From: Saccharomycopsis fibuligera x Saccharomycopsis cf. fibuligera
Lineage: Eukaryota > Ascomycota > Saccharomycetes > Ascoideales > Saccharomycopsidaceae
Direction of reading: 5' to 3'
Assembly: GCA_001936135.1 (NCBI GenBank)
Contig: CP012816.1
Coordinates: 4,151,501-4,215,500, forward strand
DNA: 64,000 nucleotides
Of the stretch, positions 1-10,330 are shown in pieces; positions within the stretch are counted from its first letter, which is position 1, and the number at the start of each line of letters is the position of its first letter. The position numbers were made by a program, and so were the translations under genes. The notes beneath the pieces are model-generated. The model saw nothing but the letters and a program-made list of their open reading frames with translations, did no database searches and was not told the origin of the DNA.

Positions 1-419
1 TCAAAGCCTTTCTTCGGTTTCCCTCTTATTTTTAAGCCCCAGCTCTGGTCTTCTGTATTTTTCAAATTGTAAGATTTAACAAAATCAAACGTCAAATCAA
101 CCTTGTTTTCGTTGTCCTTGATGACTTCGCGACCACCATATCTCGGGTCATACTTAGTCCAACTGAATTTGGAGAAATCATCACCTTGTTCACAGGAATG
201 CTTTGCTTTCAAGACGGAGTTATAGCTGTCTGCATTGAACCAGAAGAGACCGGTCATCAACGAGTTTGGAATTCTTGGACGGATACCGAGATAGAGGTTA
301 GATCTGTATGGGCCCCAGAGTAATGAGGAGTCTGAAGCAGTTTTGTAGTCATTGAGCACGTTGCCGGCGAGAGTCTGCAACAGAAATAGAAATAGCGAGG
401 TTACCAAGACTAGCAACAT
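1..419 (-). CDS. CWH41: Processing alpha-glucosidase I (mannosyl-oligosaccharide glucosidase), N-terminal part, cut by window edge
   Basis: The enzyme is an ER type II membrane glycosidase (GH63 family) that removes the outermost glucose from newly transferred N-glycans. About 139 codons are visible, starting at the ATG at 417-419 on the minus strand. The protein opens with a hydrophobic signal-anchor of about 18 residues ending in LAGN. The family-typical stretch LLWGPYRSNLYLGIRPRIP follows, then a TGLFWFN block, a Cys-containing segment and YDPRYGGREV. These match the N-terminal luminal domain of glucosidase I. The rest, including the catalytic acid residues, lies outside the window. The gene is divergent from its right-hand neighbour and shares a promoter of about 230 bp with it. 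No frame breaks are seen in the visible part. Confidence 0.9.
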   Translation of the reverse strand, partial: MLLVLVTSLFLFLLQTLAGNVLNDYKTASDSSLLWGPYRSNLYLGIRPRIPNSLMTGLFWFNADSYNSVLKAKHSCEQGDDFSKFSWTKYDPRYGGREVIKDNENKVDLTFDFVKSYNLKNTEDQSWGLKIRGKPKKGF

Positions 420-648
420 TATGAATACTTGTTTAGTTGCTGTGTATTATTGAACCGTACAAAAAGGCTCTGTTTGTGTGCTTCGTGGCATTTTCATTCT
501 GGCAAATCGCGAAAACAAAAAAAAAATAAAACAATTTCAAATAAAAGGATTCGCATGTGATGCACGTCTGTTATTAAACCACTGCAACACTATCCACTCA
601 ACGCAAAAAATTAGGCAGAAATATCCAACCAACATACCAGAAATAGTA

Positions 649-1677
649 ATGGCCCATAGAGGAGGAAACAAATACAGCCAGAGAGGCGTAAAGAGCAGCT
701 TCTACAACAGAAGAAACAAAAATGAGCACAGAAATACAGATACGATAGCATTAAGCGAAGAGGAGAAAGAGAGGATGAGATTGAGAGCCTTGAGATTCTC
801 CGGCAATAACCTGACAACAGGAGCGAAACACTATGGCTTAGTCAGTAGAGGGGAAGATAATACTCTTCAGCTTAACCGACATAATGAGAGAGAGGATTTT
901 TTTAGTCTGATCAAGCAAGAGTTTTTGCTTTACTGCTCAACTCACGAAGACTTGAGAGGAGAGTTCCAAATTCTGGCCTCCACACAAGTCGTAAGTAAAC
1001 CGGAGCAAGGAAAGCTCGACGAGATACTTTTGAATCTTCGGAAGCTCAGAGAAGCTCTTTTGAATACCAAGCCAACGGAGTTCACCATCAAGGTTTACTT
1101 GTACTCCATCCGTGTTTCCTCGAGAATCGGCCATCACCAAACTTATGTCCCCTGTATAAGGTATCTCATCGGCAATGTGGTCGAAAACCAACAAGGACAA
1201 GCTCTCTTGTCTGACAGTGACCTTGACGAGATTATCAGCATCTACGTACTACATCAAGCACACTTTAAACTTGAACAGACTAGAGAAGGAACATTATCTA
1301 ATAGCGCTGAGATATCAAATTGCTTTGAGTTGTGGCACAAGTATAATCCCCATCATTTTGCCATAGGCAAGATCCTCAGGGCGGTGGTCAGCAACAACTA
1401 TCTCCAATGGTTTCAGATATACAACAACGAACTTAAAACAAACCTTTCTTACAGAGCAGTGCTTGAGAGATATGGATTGCCAAAAATGATGAAGAATTTG
1501 GTGCTGGTGTTGAGCATCTGTTACTTCAAATTGGCGAAGCCGTACTTGGAAGAGACACTTATGAGTGGGGCAGCAAGCTACGAGCAGTTGGTCAGCCACT
1601 CTCCTGAATTGTGCAGAAACTGGAGGCTCGAAGATTCGGGGAAGCTGATAATAATCAGAGATCGTAAGAAGAGTTAG
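649..1677 (+). CDS. Unidentified alpha-helical protein, possibly SAC3/PCI-like
   Basis: I chose the ATG at 649 (342 aa). The frame is open further upstream, but only from a GTG, and the upstream codons overlap the divergent promoter. The product begins with a basic, Asn/Arg-rich tail. An EEEKERMRLRALRF segment and then a fully helical body of about 250 residues follow, with blocks EFTIKVYLYSIRVSSRIG and NNYLQWFQIYNNEL. It ends in a short WRLEDSGKLIIIRDRKK tail. The helical layout with a short terminal strand resembles the SAC3/GANP/CSN8 group of PCI-like proteins (mRNA export or splicing), but I cannot place it in a family with confidence. It contains several CTG codons, unlike the conserved genes here. 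Other helical-repeat proteins remain possible. Confidence 0.75.
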   Translation: MAHRGGNKYSQRGVKSSFYNRRNKNEHRNTDTIALSEEEKERMRLRALRFSGNNLTTGAKHYGLVSRGEDNTLQLNRHNEREDFFSLIKQEFLLYCSTHEDLRGEFQILASTQVVSKPEQGKLDEILLNLRKLREALLNTKPTEFTIKVYLYSIRVSSRIGHHQTYVPCIRYLIGNVVENQQGQALLSDSDLDEIISIYVLHQAHFKLEQTREGTLSNSAEISNCFELWHKYNPHHFAIGKILRAVVSNNYLQWFQIYNNELKTNLSYRAVLERYGLPKMMKNLVLVLSICYFKLAKPYLEETLMSGAASYEQLVSHSPELCRNWRLEDSGKLIIIRDRKKS

Positions 1678-1758
1678 ACAGATATTCTAAGATCCAATAA
1701 AAAGAATACACATGGAAATATTTTTGTAGCATCATAGTAGCTTATTCCAAATACTTGT

Positions 1759-1808
1759 GCGATGAGCCCCAAGATGCGGGTAACATCAAAAGCTCAAATA
1801 GCGATGAG
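1759..1808 (+). promoter_or_regulatory. Two exact PAC motifs (GCGATGAG) upstream of GID8
   Basis: GCGATGAG occurs at 1759-1766 and again at 1801-1808, about 140 and 98 bp before the GID8 ATG. PAC is the element of ribosome-biogenesis promoters in yeasts. The only downstream gene in position to use the copies is GID8; the upstream gene ends at 1677 in the same direction. Function is inferred from motif identity alone. Confidence 0.5.
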
Positions 1809-1905
1809 GCCGAACAGGAAACAATATTAGAACATCAGATAGATGCGATGATATGACGGAGGCAGGTAGGGGGAAACGTACAGCAAGAACCGCAACAAAG
1901 ACAAA

Positions 1906-3207
1906 ATGGACCAAAACTGGATTAATTTGCACAGCATAAACAAGCCTCAGCTCAATAGTTTGATTTTGAATTACCTTATTGTCGAAGGATATGAGTCTGC
2001 GGCTGTCAACTTCTCAAAGGAGATTGGCATGGATTTACTAAGGAACGGATATAGTGATGAGGCCAACATTAGCAGTAACAACAAAAGCAATAACAGCGGG
2101 AAAAGCACGAAATCTGTTGTCGAAAGTTCTCATTTATCCTTGATAAATGGCTTACAATCTATAAAGCAGAGGAATGAAATCAAGCTACTTTTGATAAAGG
2201 GAGATATTACATCTGTCATTGACAAGCTCAATGAGTACTATCCATTACTATTAGAAAACAATGACTTCTTATACTTCAAAATACTTCTTTTGAACTTAAT
2301 TGAAATTATAAAAAAATACCAATTAGATGATTCTAAGAGACTGGCACCAAAAAGGAAGGCATCCGATGCTACAAAAAAAAAAAGAAGAATGTCTTCAGTG
2401 ACTTCAATTGATGATAAAAAGAAGACGAGAAGAAAAAGTTCCGTTAGTGCCAGCAAGTTGTCTAGGGATGAGCTAAAGAAAGAACAAGAATTTTTCAATC
2501 TGATCATTTCATTTGTTAAAGATAAATTATTTATTAAGGCGCTAAAAAATAAATCCTTTTTGCATGAACTTGAGTTGTCAATGTGTTTACTTTTGTTTGA
2601 CTTCACCGATTTCCAAAAAAATAATACGCAATTTTTACCTAAAGAGTTAGAGAACTTGATCAATAATGCCAATTTCAAAAACGAAGTGTTTAACCTTATC
2701 AATAATGCTATTTTAAACTATAACTCTAGCTTTTTGGCGTCGTCAGCCTCAAATGTCAACGCGGGCGGGAGTTTTGTGAATGGCATCACTCGCTCAAACA
2801 GTATCAAGCCCAATGCAAGTAGTCTTTTGAATAACGATTTTAAAAACAACAACGAAGATTCAAAATATAAAAACAGCTATGTTTTTTATGATACAGATAG
2901 TGAAGATGAAGATTATAGTGCTAATAATAAACTAAAGAATGACGAATCTGGAGATGCTTCCATGAGACCTGCAGATGATAGTATAGATGAATTGCTTTTT
3001 GATGATAGCGATAGTGAAGAAAATAAAATAAACGATAATAATGGTAATGATGAGTCTGAGGAATTGAATGATAATTACTTGGCTAATAATGTGAATTCAA
3101 AGTTTAAGCAATTGATCAACTTGTGGATATGGAGCGAAAATATTTTAAATGATCATGAACTTGAAGGTATTCCGCGGGTTGATTTAAACAAATTACTAGA
3201 AGAGTGA
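1906..3207 (+). CDS. GID8: GID/CTLH E3 ubiquitin ligase subunit Gid8
   Basis: Gid8 is the scaffold subunit of the GID (CTLH) ubiquitin ligase that degrades gluconeogenic enzymes when glucose returns. The 433-aa product starts with a LisH-type helix pair (INKPQLNSLILNYLIVEGY, about residues 10-35). A CTLH segment follows (SLINGLQSIKQRNEIKLLLI and DVIDKL-like helices, about 75-130). The helical CRA-type region is split by a basic low-complexity insert (about 145-195) and a long Asn/Asp/Glu-rich insert (about 315-400). The C-terminus (LINLWIWSENILNDHELEGIPRV) matches the family's conserved tail. Length is close to the S. cerevisiae protein (about 455 aa). It converges with MAK5, with only 248 bp between the stops. 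Two PAC motifs lie in its upstream region. Confidence 0.85.
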   Translation: MDQNWINLHSINKPQLNSLILNYLIVEGYESAAVNFSKEIGMDLLRNGYSDEANISSNNKSNNSGKSTKSVVESSHLSLINGLQSIKQRNEIKLLLIKGDITSVIDKLNEYYPLLLENNDFLYFKILLLNLIEIIKKYQLDDSKRLAPKRKASDATKKKRRMSSVTSIDDKKKTRRKSSVSASKLSRDELKKEQEFFNLIISFVKDKLFIKALKNKSFLHELELSMCLLLFDFTDFQKNNTQFLPKELENLINNANFKNEVFNLINNAILNYNSSFLASSASNVNAGGSFVNGITRSNSIKPNASSLLNNDFKNNNEDSKYKNSYVFYDTDSEDEDYSANNKLKNDESGDASMRPADDSIDELLFDDSDSEENKINDNNGNDESEELNDNYLANNVNSKFKQLINLWIWSENILNDHELEGIPRVDLNKLLEE

Positions 3208-3455
3208 ATGAACAAGCGACGACTGCTAGAAAGATTTTGCTTCTCGACTCTGATGAATCTTATTGTTTTGTTACGTACTTATACTATTATCTAATTTTTA
3301 TTTTTGTAAAATTTCCGTATTTCTGTTCAACATGAATTTGTTCTACCACAGATGAATAATGATATGCAATCTTTATTATTAAAATTATCTCTATAGTACA
3401 CAAGCGTAGAAAAAAATTTGAGTAACAAAGTATATTACAACGATAATGTGATCAT

Positions 3456-6227
3456 TTACTCATCATCAGAAAAATCATCGTTATCATCATCATAAGAACC
3501 TTCTCTAGGTTCACCTCCACTAATTTTTTCTTCTTTTAACTCTTCTCGCTTTCTTTTATTACTCTTTTTCGCGTCCTTCTTTTTATTTCTCGTCTGTTTT
3601 CTCTCCTCAATCTGCTCTTTTTGAGCTTTCTTTTGTTCTGCCAATTTAAGCAATCTTTCTTGATGTTTTTGAGATTTCTTAATCACGTCAATCACATCAA
3701 CTGAATCATAGCCAATAATGTTATCATGTCCCGTACCTTTGAGCATCACATCAGCCATGTTCACAAGTCCATTAGTCAAGTATTTCCCACTACCACCAGA
3801 CCCACCAAATTTGAGTCTTTGCTGCAAAAGCTGATTAAGCTGATGTTTTTTCCCTTGAATTTTTCTTTGATCTAATTGTTTGTTTAACTTTTTGTTACGA
3901 TTCTTGGTCAACACGTCATCTTCAAAATCAGACAAATCATCAATTTCCAAATCTTTGGCCACTTTCGAAGCCCAGGAATCTTCTTTGGATAATGAGCTCT
4001 TGTTAACTTCAGATTCTGCTAATTCTCCTGCAATTTCTGAACGTTCTCTAAGCTGGTCCAAAATTGAAACTTGAATAGGCAAAAGTTTCACATCATCATT
4101 CACAGCTTCGATCTTAGCGGCAATTTGCCTTTCTGCTTCTTTTCTATCTTCCATACCTGCCATTTGTTTTTCGAGTTGTTTTTTCTTCATCTTGATTGAT
4201 TCATCAAAAATTAATTTTCGCAATCTTTTAAGTGGACCACCGGCTTCCTGTGGAGAACACAACATGATCGAAACACCTTCTTTGCCAGCCCTACCAGTTC
4301 TACCAGAACGGTGAATATATAAGTCAGCAGATCTTGGTAAATGATAATGCACAACATGATCAATATTTGGAATATCCAAGCCTCTAGCTGCCACATCAGT
4401 TGCAATCAATACCACAGTTTCTTTGCGCTTATTTGTACCAGAAGCAGCAGCTGATGATGTACAAGCTTTTTGAAAATTTTCTAAATTTCTCAAACGTTGC
4501 TTCTGCAACATGGAAGAATGGATACAGAATGCTTTAATTTTTAAAAATTTCAAAAAAGAATTCAATCTTTTGACAGAATCAATTGAGTTTGTAAATATAA
4601 GGGTTGAGCCGGTGTATAATATTAAGAAATAATACAAGTACAAATCTCTGTTGGTGGCATCGCATTCAATCAAAGCTTCAGAAACAGACCCAGAAACAAT
4701 TTCTTTAGGATTAACATTTACGAGCTTTGGATATTTGTCTTTAAATTGCAACTTAGCTTTTAAAAATTCAATAATTTCTGTATCGTCGGTCAACGCCTCT
4801 TCCTCTTCAAACTTTTTACCACCTTTGCCTCCCTTCCCTTTACTCTTGCCCTTGGTCTTTTTACTGGTACTTTTTTTCTCGGTGGCCTTTTTGACATTTT
4901 TGTCCAATTTATGGAATAGTGCTTTGGAGAAAGTTGCGGAAAATACTAAAGTTTGCCATTTGGTTCTTTTGTGGTTTTGTAATCTGACCTTGCTTAAAAC
5001 TTCAATAATTTTTTCTAATTCTCCAAAATGGCCATCTTGCAATAATCTGTCGGCTTCATCCAAAGTCAACATTTCAATACTGGAAAGCCTATTCAATATA
5101 TCATTGTTATTTAACTCAATAAGCTCAAGAAAACGTCCTGGAGTGGCAATCACAATTCCCGGGTTATAACTCATCAATCTTTCTTGTTTTTGAATCGATA
5201 ACCCACCTGTAATTGATGTAATTAAAGTTTTTGGGTTTTTAATTGGATAATTTTCAATAACATTAAGCAAATGATTATACACTTGTTTGGCAAGCTCTCT
5301 AGTAGGAGTAAAAATGACACCTATTGGGTTCGTGAGCGCTTGATTTTGATTTTCTTTTAGTCTTAGCAAGAAACGCTCCAAGATAGGCAACCCGTAAGCC
5401 AAAGTTTTACCGGAACCAGTAGAAGCTTTACCAATTATATCAAAATTTTTGATACCAATAGGAACACATTCTTTTTGAACCAATGTTGGCTTACTAAAAT
5501 TGAGTTTTGATAAGGCGTTCAAAGAATACTTGCTCAATGACATGTCTGACCAGTTATCTACAAAGTCAGAATCTAATGCAACATCATTGATCTCGTCGTT
5601 TTCGTCAATGATATTAGCAAGTTTATTTGAGCTCATATTTTCCTTGTAATCTGCAAGTAGGTCTTCATCTAAATCATCGTCGTTCCTGTCATCATTATCC
5701 ACATCTTTCAATAAGCTGGTCACTTGTAGGCCTTCTCCTTCTTCACTTTCGTCTTCAGCGGCATCACTAAACCCGGTAAATTCTTCCTCCTCGTCATCGT
5801 CATCATCATCGTCATCATCATCATCATAACTACCACTTGAACCAACTTGTTGACGCTCCTTTTCTTCTCTGTCAAGTTCTTCTTCTTCTTCTTCAGTTAA
5901 TAGAGAGAAATTCTTTTTGGACTTTACTTCTTCCTCCGAATCGTTTCTAAGTTTAGATGAATCCTTCACCACAAACTGAGCTTTACCGTCAATGTACTTG
6001 ACATCAACACCTTCAATTTCCTCTAAACCAAAGAAACCTTCCACCACATCCACTGACTTAGAAATTTTGACATTATTCCATCTTAAATCATTGGCAGAAA
6101 TCACTTTACCGCTCTTTTTTGATGTGCTTTCTGCGCTCTTGTTGTCTGCGGGAGCAGCGGATTTTGACGTCTTGGAACCAGGAGCCTTTACGTTATTTGT
6201 GATCTTTTGTTTCTTCAACGCCACCAT
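3456..6227 (-). CDS. MAK5: DEAD-box ATP-dependent RNA helicase Mak5
   Basis: Mak5 is a nucleolar helicase needed for early 60S ribosomal subunit assembly. I chose the start at 6227 (MVALKKQKI), giving 923 aa; a further in-frame ATG lies 17 codons upstream, but the family begins at the basic segment. The N-terminal block WNNVKISKSVDVVEGFFGLEEI is typical of Mak5 and is followed by acidic tracts. Helicase motifs in order: ASTGSGKT (about residue 268), PTRELAKQV, ATPGRFLEL, DEAD (about 390), SATFSK, ATDVAARGLDIP and HRSGRTGRAG (about 640). A Lys/Gly-rich insert sits between the SAT motif and the second RecA domain, as in other Mak5 proteins. The C-terminus is a long charged Lys/Glu tail ending in acidic DDDNDDFSDDE. 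The upstream region carries RRPE and PAC elements. Confidence 0.95.
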   Translation of the reverse strand: MVALKKQKITNNVKAPGSKTSKSAAPADNKSAESTSKKSGKVISANDLRWNNVKISKSVDVVEGFFGLEEIEGVDVKYIDGKAQFVVKDSSKLRNDSEEEVKSKKNFSLLTEEEEEELDREEKERQQVGSSGSYDDDDDDDDDDDEEEEFTGFSDAAEDESEEGEGLQVTSLLKDVDNDDRNDDDLDEDLLADYKENMSSNKLANIIDENDEINDVALDSDFVDNWSDMSLSKYSLNALSKLNFSKPTLVQKECVPIGIKNFDIIGKASTGSGKTLAYGLPILERFLLRLKENQNQALTNPIGVIFTPTRELAKQVYNHLLNVIENYPIKNPKTLITSITGGLSIQKQERLMSYNPGIVIATPGRFLELIELNNNDILNRLSSIEMLTLDEADRLLQDGHFGELEKIIEVLSKVRLQNHKRTKWQTLVFSATFSKALFHKLDKNVKKATEKKSTSKKTKGKSKGKGGKGGKKFEEEEALTDDTEIIEFLKAKLQFKDKYPKLVNVNPKEIVSGSVSEALIECDATNRDLYLYYFLILYTGSTLIFTNSIDSVKRLNSFLKFLKIKAFCIHSSMLQKQRLRNLENFQKACTSSAAASGTNKRKETVVLIATDVAARGLDIPNIDHVVHYHLPRSADLYIHRSGRTGRAGKEGVSIMLCSPQEAGGPLKRLRKLIFDESIKMKKKQLEKQMAGMEDRKEAERQIAAKIEAVNDDVKLLPIQVSILDQLRERSEIAGELAESEVNKSSLSKEDSWASKVAKDLEIDDLSDFEDDVLTKNRNKKLNKQLDQRKIQGKKHQLNQLLQQRLKFGGSGGSGKYLTNGLVNMADVMLKGTGHDNIIGYDSVDVIDVIKKSQKHQERLLKLAEQKKAQKEQIEERKQTRNKKKDAKKSNKRKREELKEEKISGGEPREGSYDDDNDDFSDDE

Positions 6228-6315
6228 ATTATATAAGATATTCTTAGAGCTCAAACTGACCATTACATACGTCTTCATACCCTATTCCAGTTTGCAGATA
6301 TCGATATACACTTCT

Positions 6316-6338
6316 AAAATTTTTTTTCTAAAGATGAG
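6316..6338 (-). promoter_or_regulatory. RRPE plus PAC pair upstream of MAK5
   Basis: AAAATTTT (6316-6323, within a longer T run) and GATGAG (6333-6338) lie about 90-110 bp upstream of the MAK5 start. The pairing of an RRPE-like element with a PAC core is the known signature of ribosome-biogenesis promoters in yeasts, which fits the role of Mak5. Confidence 0.5.
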
Positions 6339-8814
6339 GTTACCCTACAAATCATTTTTTTTGAATTATCAGAATCTAATCACATGAAAAATACTTACTA
6401 CGGGGTCTGGGACCCCATCATATACCAACTGACGCGTCGCATTTTTTCCGTAATTTTACTGCACGAACAAAAGAATCATCGTCGACGCATTTTTTCCTTT
6501 ATTTATCCGTTTCAGCAGTATGATTATTTGCAGATTGAAGCTTAGGTTGATAACCGTGACCTCACCACTATCCAAAAATAGATGAGAAAATCATGCAAAA
6601 AATGAATTGACAATTAGGAACTTTTGTAGTAAAATTATATTCAACTGCATAGTTTCTAAAATATTTTGGTGACGATCATTTATATCGTCTGTTGAAATAT
6701 CTACAATTTTTATTTATACGCAGGTCAGCTTTGTTTAATACTGCTATCGCTGTTTTGTAGTAGGAGAGTCACTATTATATGTCTAGATAACGTTTCTGTC
6801 AAGGAATTCCAGCTCTTGCACATTGAGCACAGTAAAAATCGAAAGTGAAGTGTGAAGTTACTATTTCAGAAGTTACATTCATACATCGCGCGTCTATTTT
6901 GCTGTTGTGCTGCTTGACTTTAAGGTTTGAGATCCAGCTTGCTTCAGCTGCAAAATAGTCTATCTGGTTGTACACACATTTTTGGCCTTGGTGATACCGC
7001 GTTCCCATTAGAATGCCATCAAACTTCATTGTTGTTTGTCTGGTTTTACAAAAGAAGAGAAATGTAACCTATAATACAATACTGTGCATATACCTTGCTT
7101 GTGATAATTTCCGTTTATTGTTGACCTCGCTCTCTTTTCGTCTTTAAACCCGTTTCTGAATCTTCAAAAGCAGCCGCAATAATCCTTTCCTCACAGGTTA
7201 CTAAAGTAATAGTAATGCCGATCCTTAATGCCTCTTATAACCGCTCACCTATGTATTGCTTAACTTTTCATAGTAACCCCTGTTAGCGAGCAAACAGCAT
7301 TCTTGAGCAGATAACAGAAATCATGCTGCTTCATACTCATTAAACACTGAGATGCCATTCATTGCAATTTAGACTGCTACTATAGCAAAAGCATCGGTTT
7401 AACGGAACAAATGCTAGAATTTGATAGGTGGTAGACGGTTCAACTATAAAGTGTTAAAGAATAAGTTGCAGCTGCCTATTCAAGCTTCCCATTTCTGGTC
7501 GTATTTTATTTATTTATTGTACAGTTACAGACCGCTCTGATAACTCTGACTTAATGGCGCATTTTTATTGTACGTTTTTCCTCGGAATCTTTTAGAAAAT
7601 ATTTTACAGAAATAGCACATGAAGTAGAAAGTCAAACACAGTGCTTGGTTATATGTAACAAGTTCTTCACCGAATGGACTAAATTGAACTCTAAAGCTTG
7701 TAAAAACCAAATAAGAAATTATGCACCAAAGAGGCCGGTCTTCAATATGGCAAAATCCGTCTCTTTGAGTACAACTTCAGTGCGCTCTGATCAAACGACT
7801 TCTGAGAAAGGTGTACAAAAATATAGGATATTGATTTTTAGACACCAACGGCTACATGTGAGACAGTTTTGTTTTGTCTCAAACAGTGAAAAGTTTGTTT
7901 TGTCTTTAATGCAGCAGTGATTGTCCAAACTTTTGGCACCGCAAATGTGTAGACAACACCAACGCTCTAAAATGCTTTTCACAGCTATCTTAGTATAACA
8001 AAGATCTCACGTCTCTTGATGAAAATGAAAATGAACACAGTGATCACTTGCGAAAATTTTAATTGACTGGTCAATTGTAACTTTTGTGAGCAAATGTTAG
8101 CGATTGCTATTTGCCCGTGATTCGCAATGCGTTTGTCTAATCTAAGCTCAAATTATTGCGTCAATAATTACTGCTCTCCAATTCGTAACGGAAAACGAGG
8201 GAATAGCCTAAAAAACAAACGAGATGTACTATCCCTGAATTTTTTTGAAAGAGATGAATGACGATTAACAACGCAGAGATTTCGTCTCGAATAAGTTGTG
8301 TGTTGAAATTGGCTTTGGTGTTTACATGGAAAAAATGGATAACAGAAAGGGGTACATTACAAAGAATGTAAACACAAAATAAATTTTTTTAAGAAAATTG
8401 TTTTGTTTGTGAAAGTAACTCAAGCCGCATGGTTCGTAAGTAGAGCTTCAGCCGAGTCAAAAAACAAAATAACAAAAAAGGAAAAACAAAAAACTTCACG
8501 GTCAAAATTATTCCATTGCACGGGTTCCTTCGAGCCACCATCACAGGTGTTTTTCGAGAATGTCAAAACATCCGAAACAATGTGCTTGTCGGCAGACCAA
8601 AAGTTCCGCTTTAATAAACAGAAAATGCAAAGATTACAAAAAACAAAAACTAATAATGATTGTGACATCTTAGTAAATTATAATATATGGAACCAAACCA
8701 AACAAACAACAACCCGAAGAAACTTGTATATGTAACAAAATCTATGCACGTCAAGACCAAAGCATACATTATGTAGAAATAGGTAAACACAAAGCGAATT
8801 AGGACGAAACGATA
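6339..8814. other. Gene-poor AT-rich intergenic region between MAK5 and DPH1
   Basis: About 2.5 kb lies between the MAK5 promoter and the 3' end of DPH1. Only short open frames are present (60-110 codons, several from non-ATG starts) with no protein-like composition. No tRNA B-box and no splice-signal pair were found by eye. I see no supported gene here. Confidence 0.5.
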
Positions 8815-10161
8815 TTAAGTAGCTCTAGCAGGTATTGTTCCTCTCCCATAACCGTCTTTTGCATAATAATCCATTGGATAGAAATTGTCACTGAACGGAA
8901 CGTCTTCTTTAAATAACACCATTGCTTCGTATGGAGTCAATAGTGGCTTATCAAAAGCATAACCCCAGTCAATAGACAACCTTGGACATGCCACTTGAAT
9001 AAAACAATCAATATCATCAAACATAGCCAATTTGAAAGGGAACACTTCGGATAAAATAATCTTAACCACAGTTTTTCCATTCTTTGCTAACGTTTTTTCA
9101 ATATTAGCTAATGTTTGGTTATTTCCCTGTCTACCCAAACCTCCAAGAATAAGGCCAAACTTTTGCCCCTTTTGCGCTTCTTGAACCGCTGATGTTCTAA
9201 CTTGTACCATTTGCTTAAAATCATAGTATTCTCTAGTAAATTTTCTGGAGTATGGGTCATATCTAAAAGCCGGGATATCTGGGTTATGAATCATGGCACT
9301 TTCTAAATGGAAGCGACCATCCCCCACGTAAATCATCGCATCAATATCCTGGTGATTCAATTTTGTGGATGTGCATCCTAAAACTTCACCTTTAGATAAT
9401 GGAGAAATCTGTGGGGGTATAATGTACATTTTTTTGGCTATTTGAGTGTCATTTTCAAATCGAGCTTTGATTTCGTGAATTGAAGGGTTGAACTGAATTG
9501 TACCAAAAGCAGCAATTTTCGAACCTTCTTCAAAATTCTTTTGTATTGTATTGAAAAGATGATTTGTGTCAATATTGATGGTGACAAAGACATACAAAAT
9601 CTTAATTTTGGTAACATCAATTGGCACCAAACAAGAATGTGCATAATGGATAATGTAATCACAATCCAATGATCTGGCAGTATAGTCATCTATACAACAA
9701 GCACCATAACTGACGTCTCCCATAATAATCACTTCAACGTTACAAAAATTTTGCAAAATATCAGAGATTACCAATGAGTAAATCAAAAGACCTTCCGGCA
9801 TTTGTAAAGCTACCTTCCTAGCATTGTTCTTCCGAATATTCCAAACAGTTTTGTGTATTTCAAAATTATAATTGGAAGGAAGTAATTTAATTGCTTGATT
9901 AAGCTCTTTATCTTGAAGAATATCATCAGGAATATGGGTAACTAATCTGTTGAAACTTCGTGGTTTAGCTGCTTTTCTAACTAAAGCTTTTCTGTCTTCT
10001 GCATTGGTGACAACATGAGTAGCCTTCTTGGAACCAGCAAATCTTCTTCTCTGGGGCACTTTGCTGGTTGTGACAGTTTTATTTTCTGATTGTGAAGTAT
10101 TGGTATTTTTAGTGTCGCCTCCGCCAGCCGTCTGTTCTGCGGTAGTCATATTTTCTTTCAT
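8815..10161 (-). CDS. DPH1: Diphthamide biosynthesis protein 1
   Basis: With Dph2 this protein forms the radical-SAM-like [4Fe-4S] enzyme that transfers the 3-amino-3-carboxypropyl group from SAM to a histidine of eEF2, the first step of diphthamide synthesis. The product is 448 aa; the ATG at 10161 is used, with another four codons later. Diagnostic segments are ALQMPEGLLIYSL, DVSYGACCIDDYTAR (cluster cysteine at 155/156), YIIHYAHSCLVPID, FGTIQFNPSIH, EVLGCTS, GDGRFHLESAMIHNP and QVACPRLSIDWGYAFDKPLLTPYE. The three dispersed cluster cysteines of Dph1 (GAC, HSC, VAC) are present. The N-terminal 60 residues are low-complexity and basic. Length matches the family (about 425-440 aa). Its promoter carries PAC and RRPE elements. 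Confidence 0.97.
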   Translation of the reverse strand: MKENMTTAEQTAGGGDTKNTNTSQSENKTVTTSKVPQRRRFAGSKKATHVVTNAEDRKALVRKAAKPRSFNRLVTHIPDDILQDKELNQAIKLLPSNYNFEIHKTVWNIRKNNARKVALQMPEGLLIYSLVISDILQNFCNVEVIIMGDVSYGACCIDDYTARSLDCDYIIHYAHSCLVPIDVTKIKILYVFVTINIDTNHLFNTIQKNFEEGSKIAAFGTIQFNPSIHEIKARFENDTQIAKKMYIIPPQISPLSKGEVLGCTSTKLNHQDIDAMIYVGDGRFHLESAMIHNPDIPAFRYDPYSRKFTREYYDFKQMVQVRTSAVQEAQKGQKFGLILGGLGRQGNNQTLANIEKTLAKNGKTVVKIILSEVFPFKLAMFDDIDCFIQVACPRLSIDWGYAFDKPLLTPYEAMVLFKEDVPFSDNFYPMDYYAKDGYGRGTIPARAT

Positions 10162-10287
10162 CGATAATTTCCTCTTATTGGCTACTACTAAAATAGCTGC
10201 CCCGATTTAAAAAATATCCTTTACCTATCAACTTTCTTGTGTAGCGTTTACTGGTAATAGAAACTTTCATAAACGCTTACGAATCAC

Positions 10288-10330
10288 CTCATCGAATATC
10301 AAAATTTTTTTTTTTCGTTCGCAAAATTTT
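10288..10330 (-). promoter_or_regulatory. PAC and two RRPE-like elements upstream of DPH1
   Basis: CTCATCG at 10288-10294 (CGATGAG on the gene's strand) lies about 127 bp before the ATG. AAAATTTT occurs at 10301-10308 and 10323-10330. This is the ribosome-biogenesis promoter signature and suggests DPH1 is co-regulated with translation-machinery genes. Confidence 0.5.
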
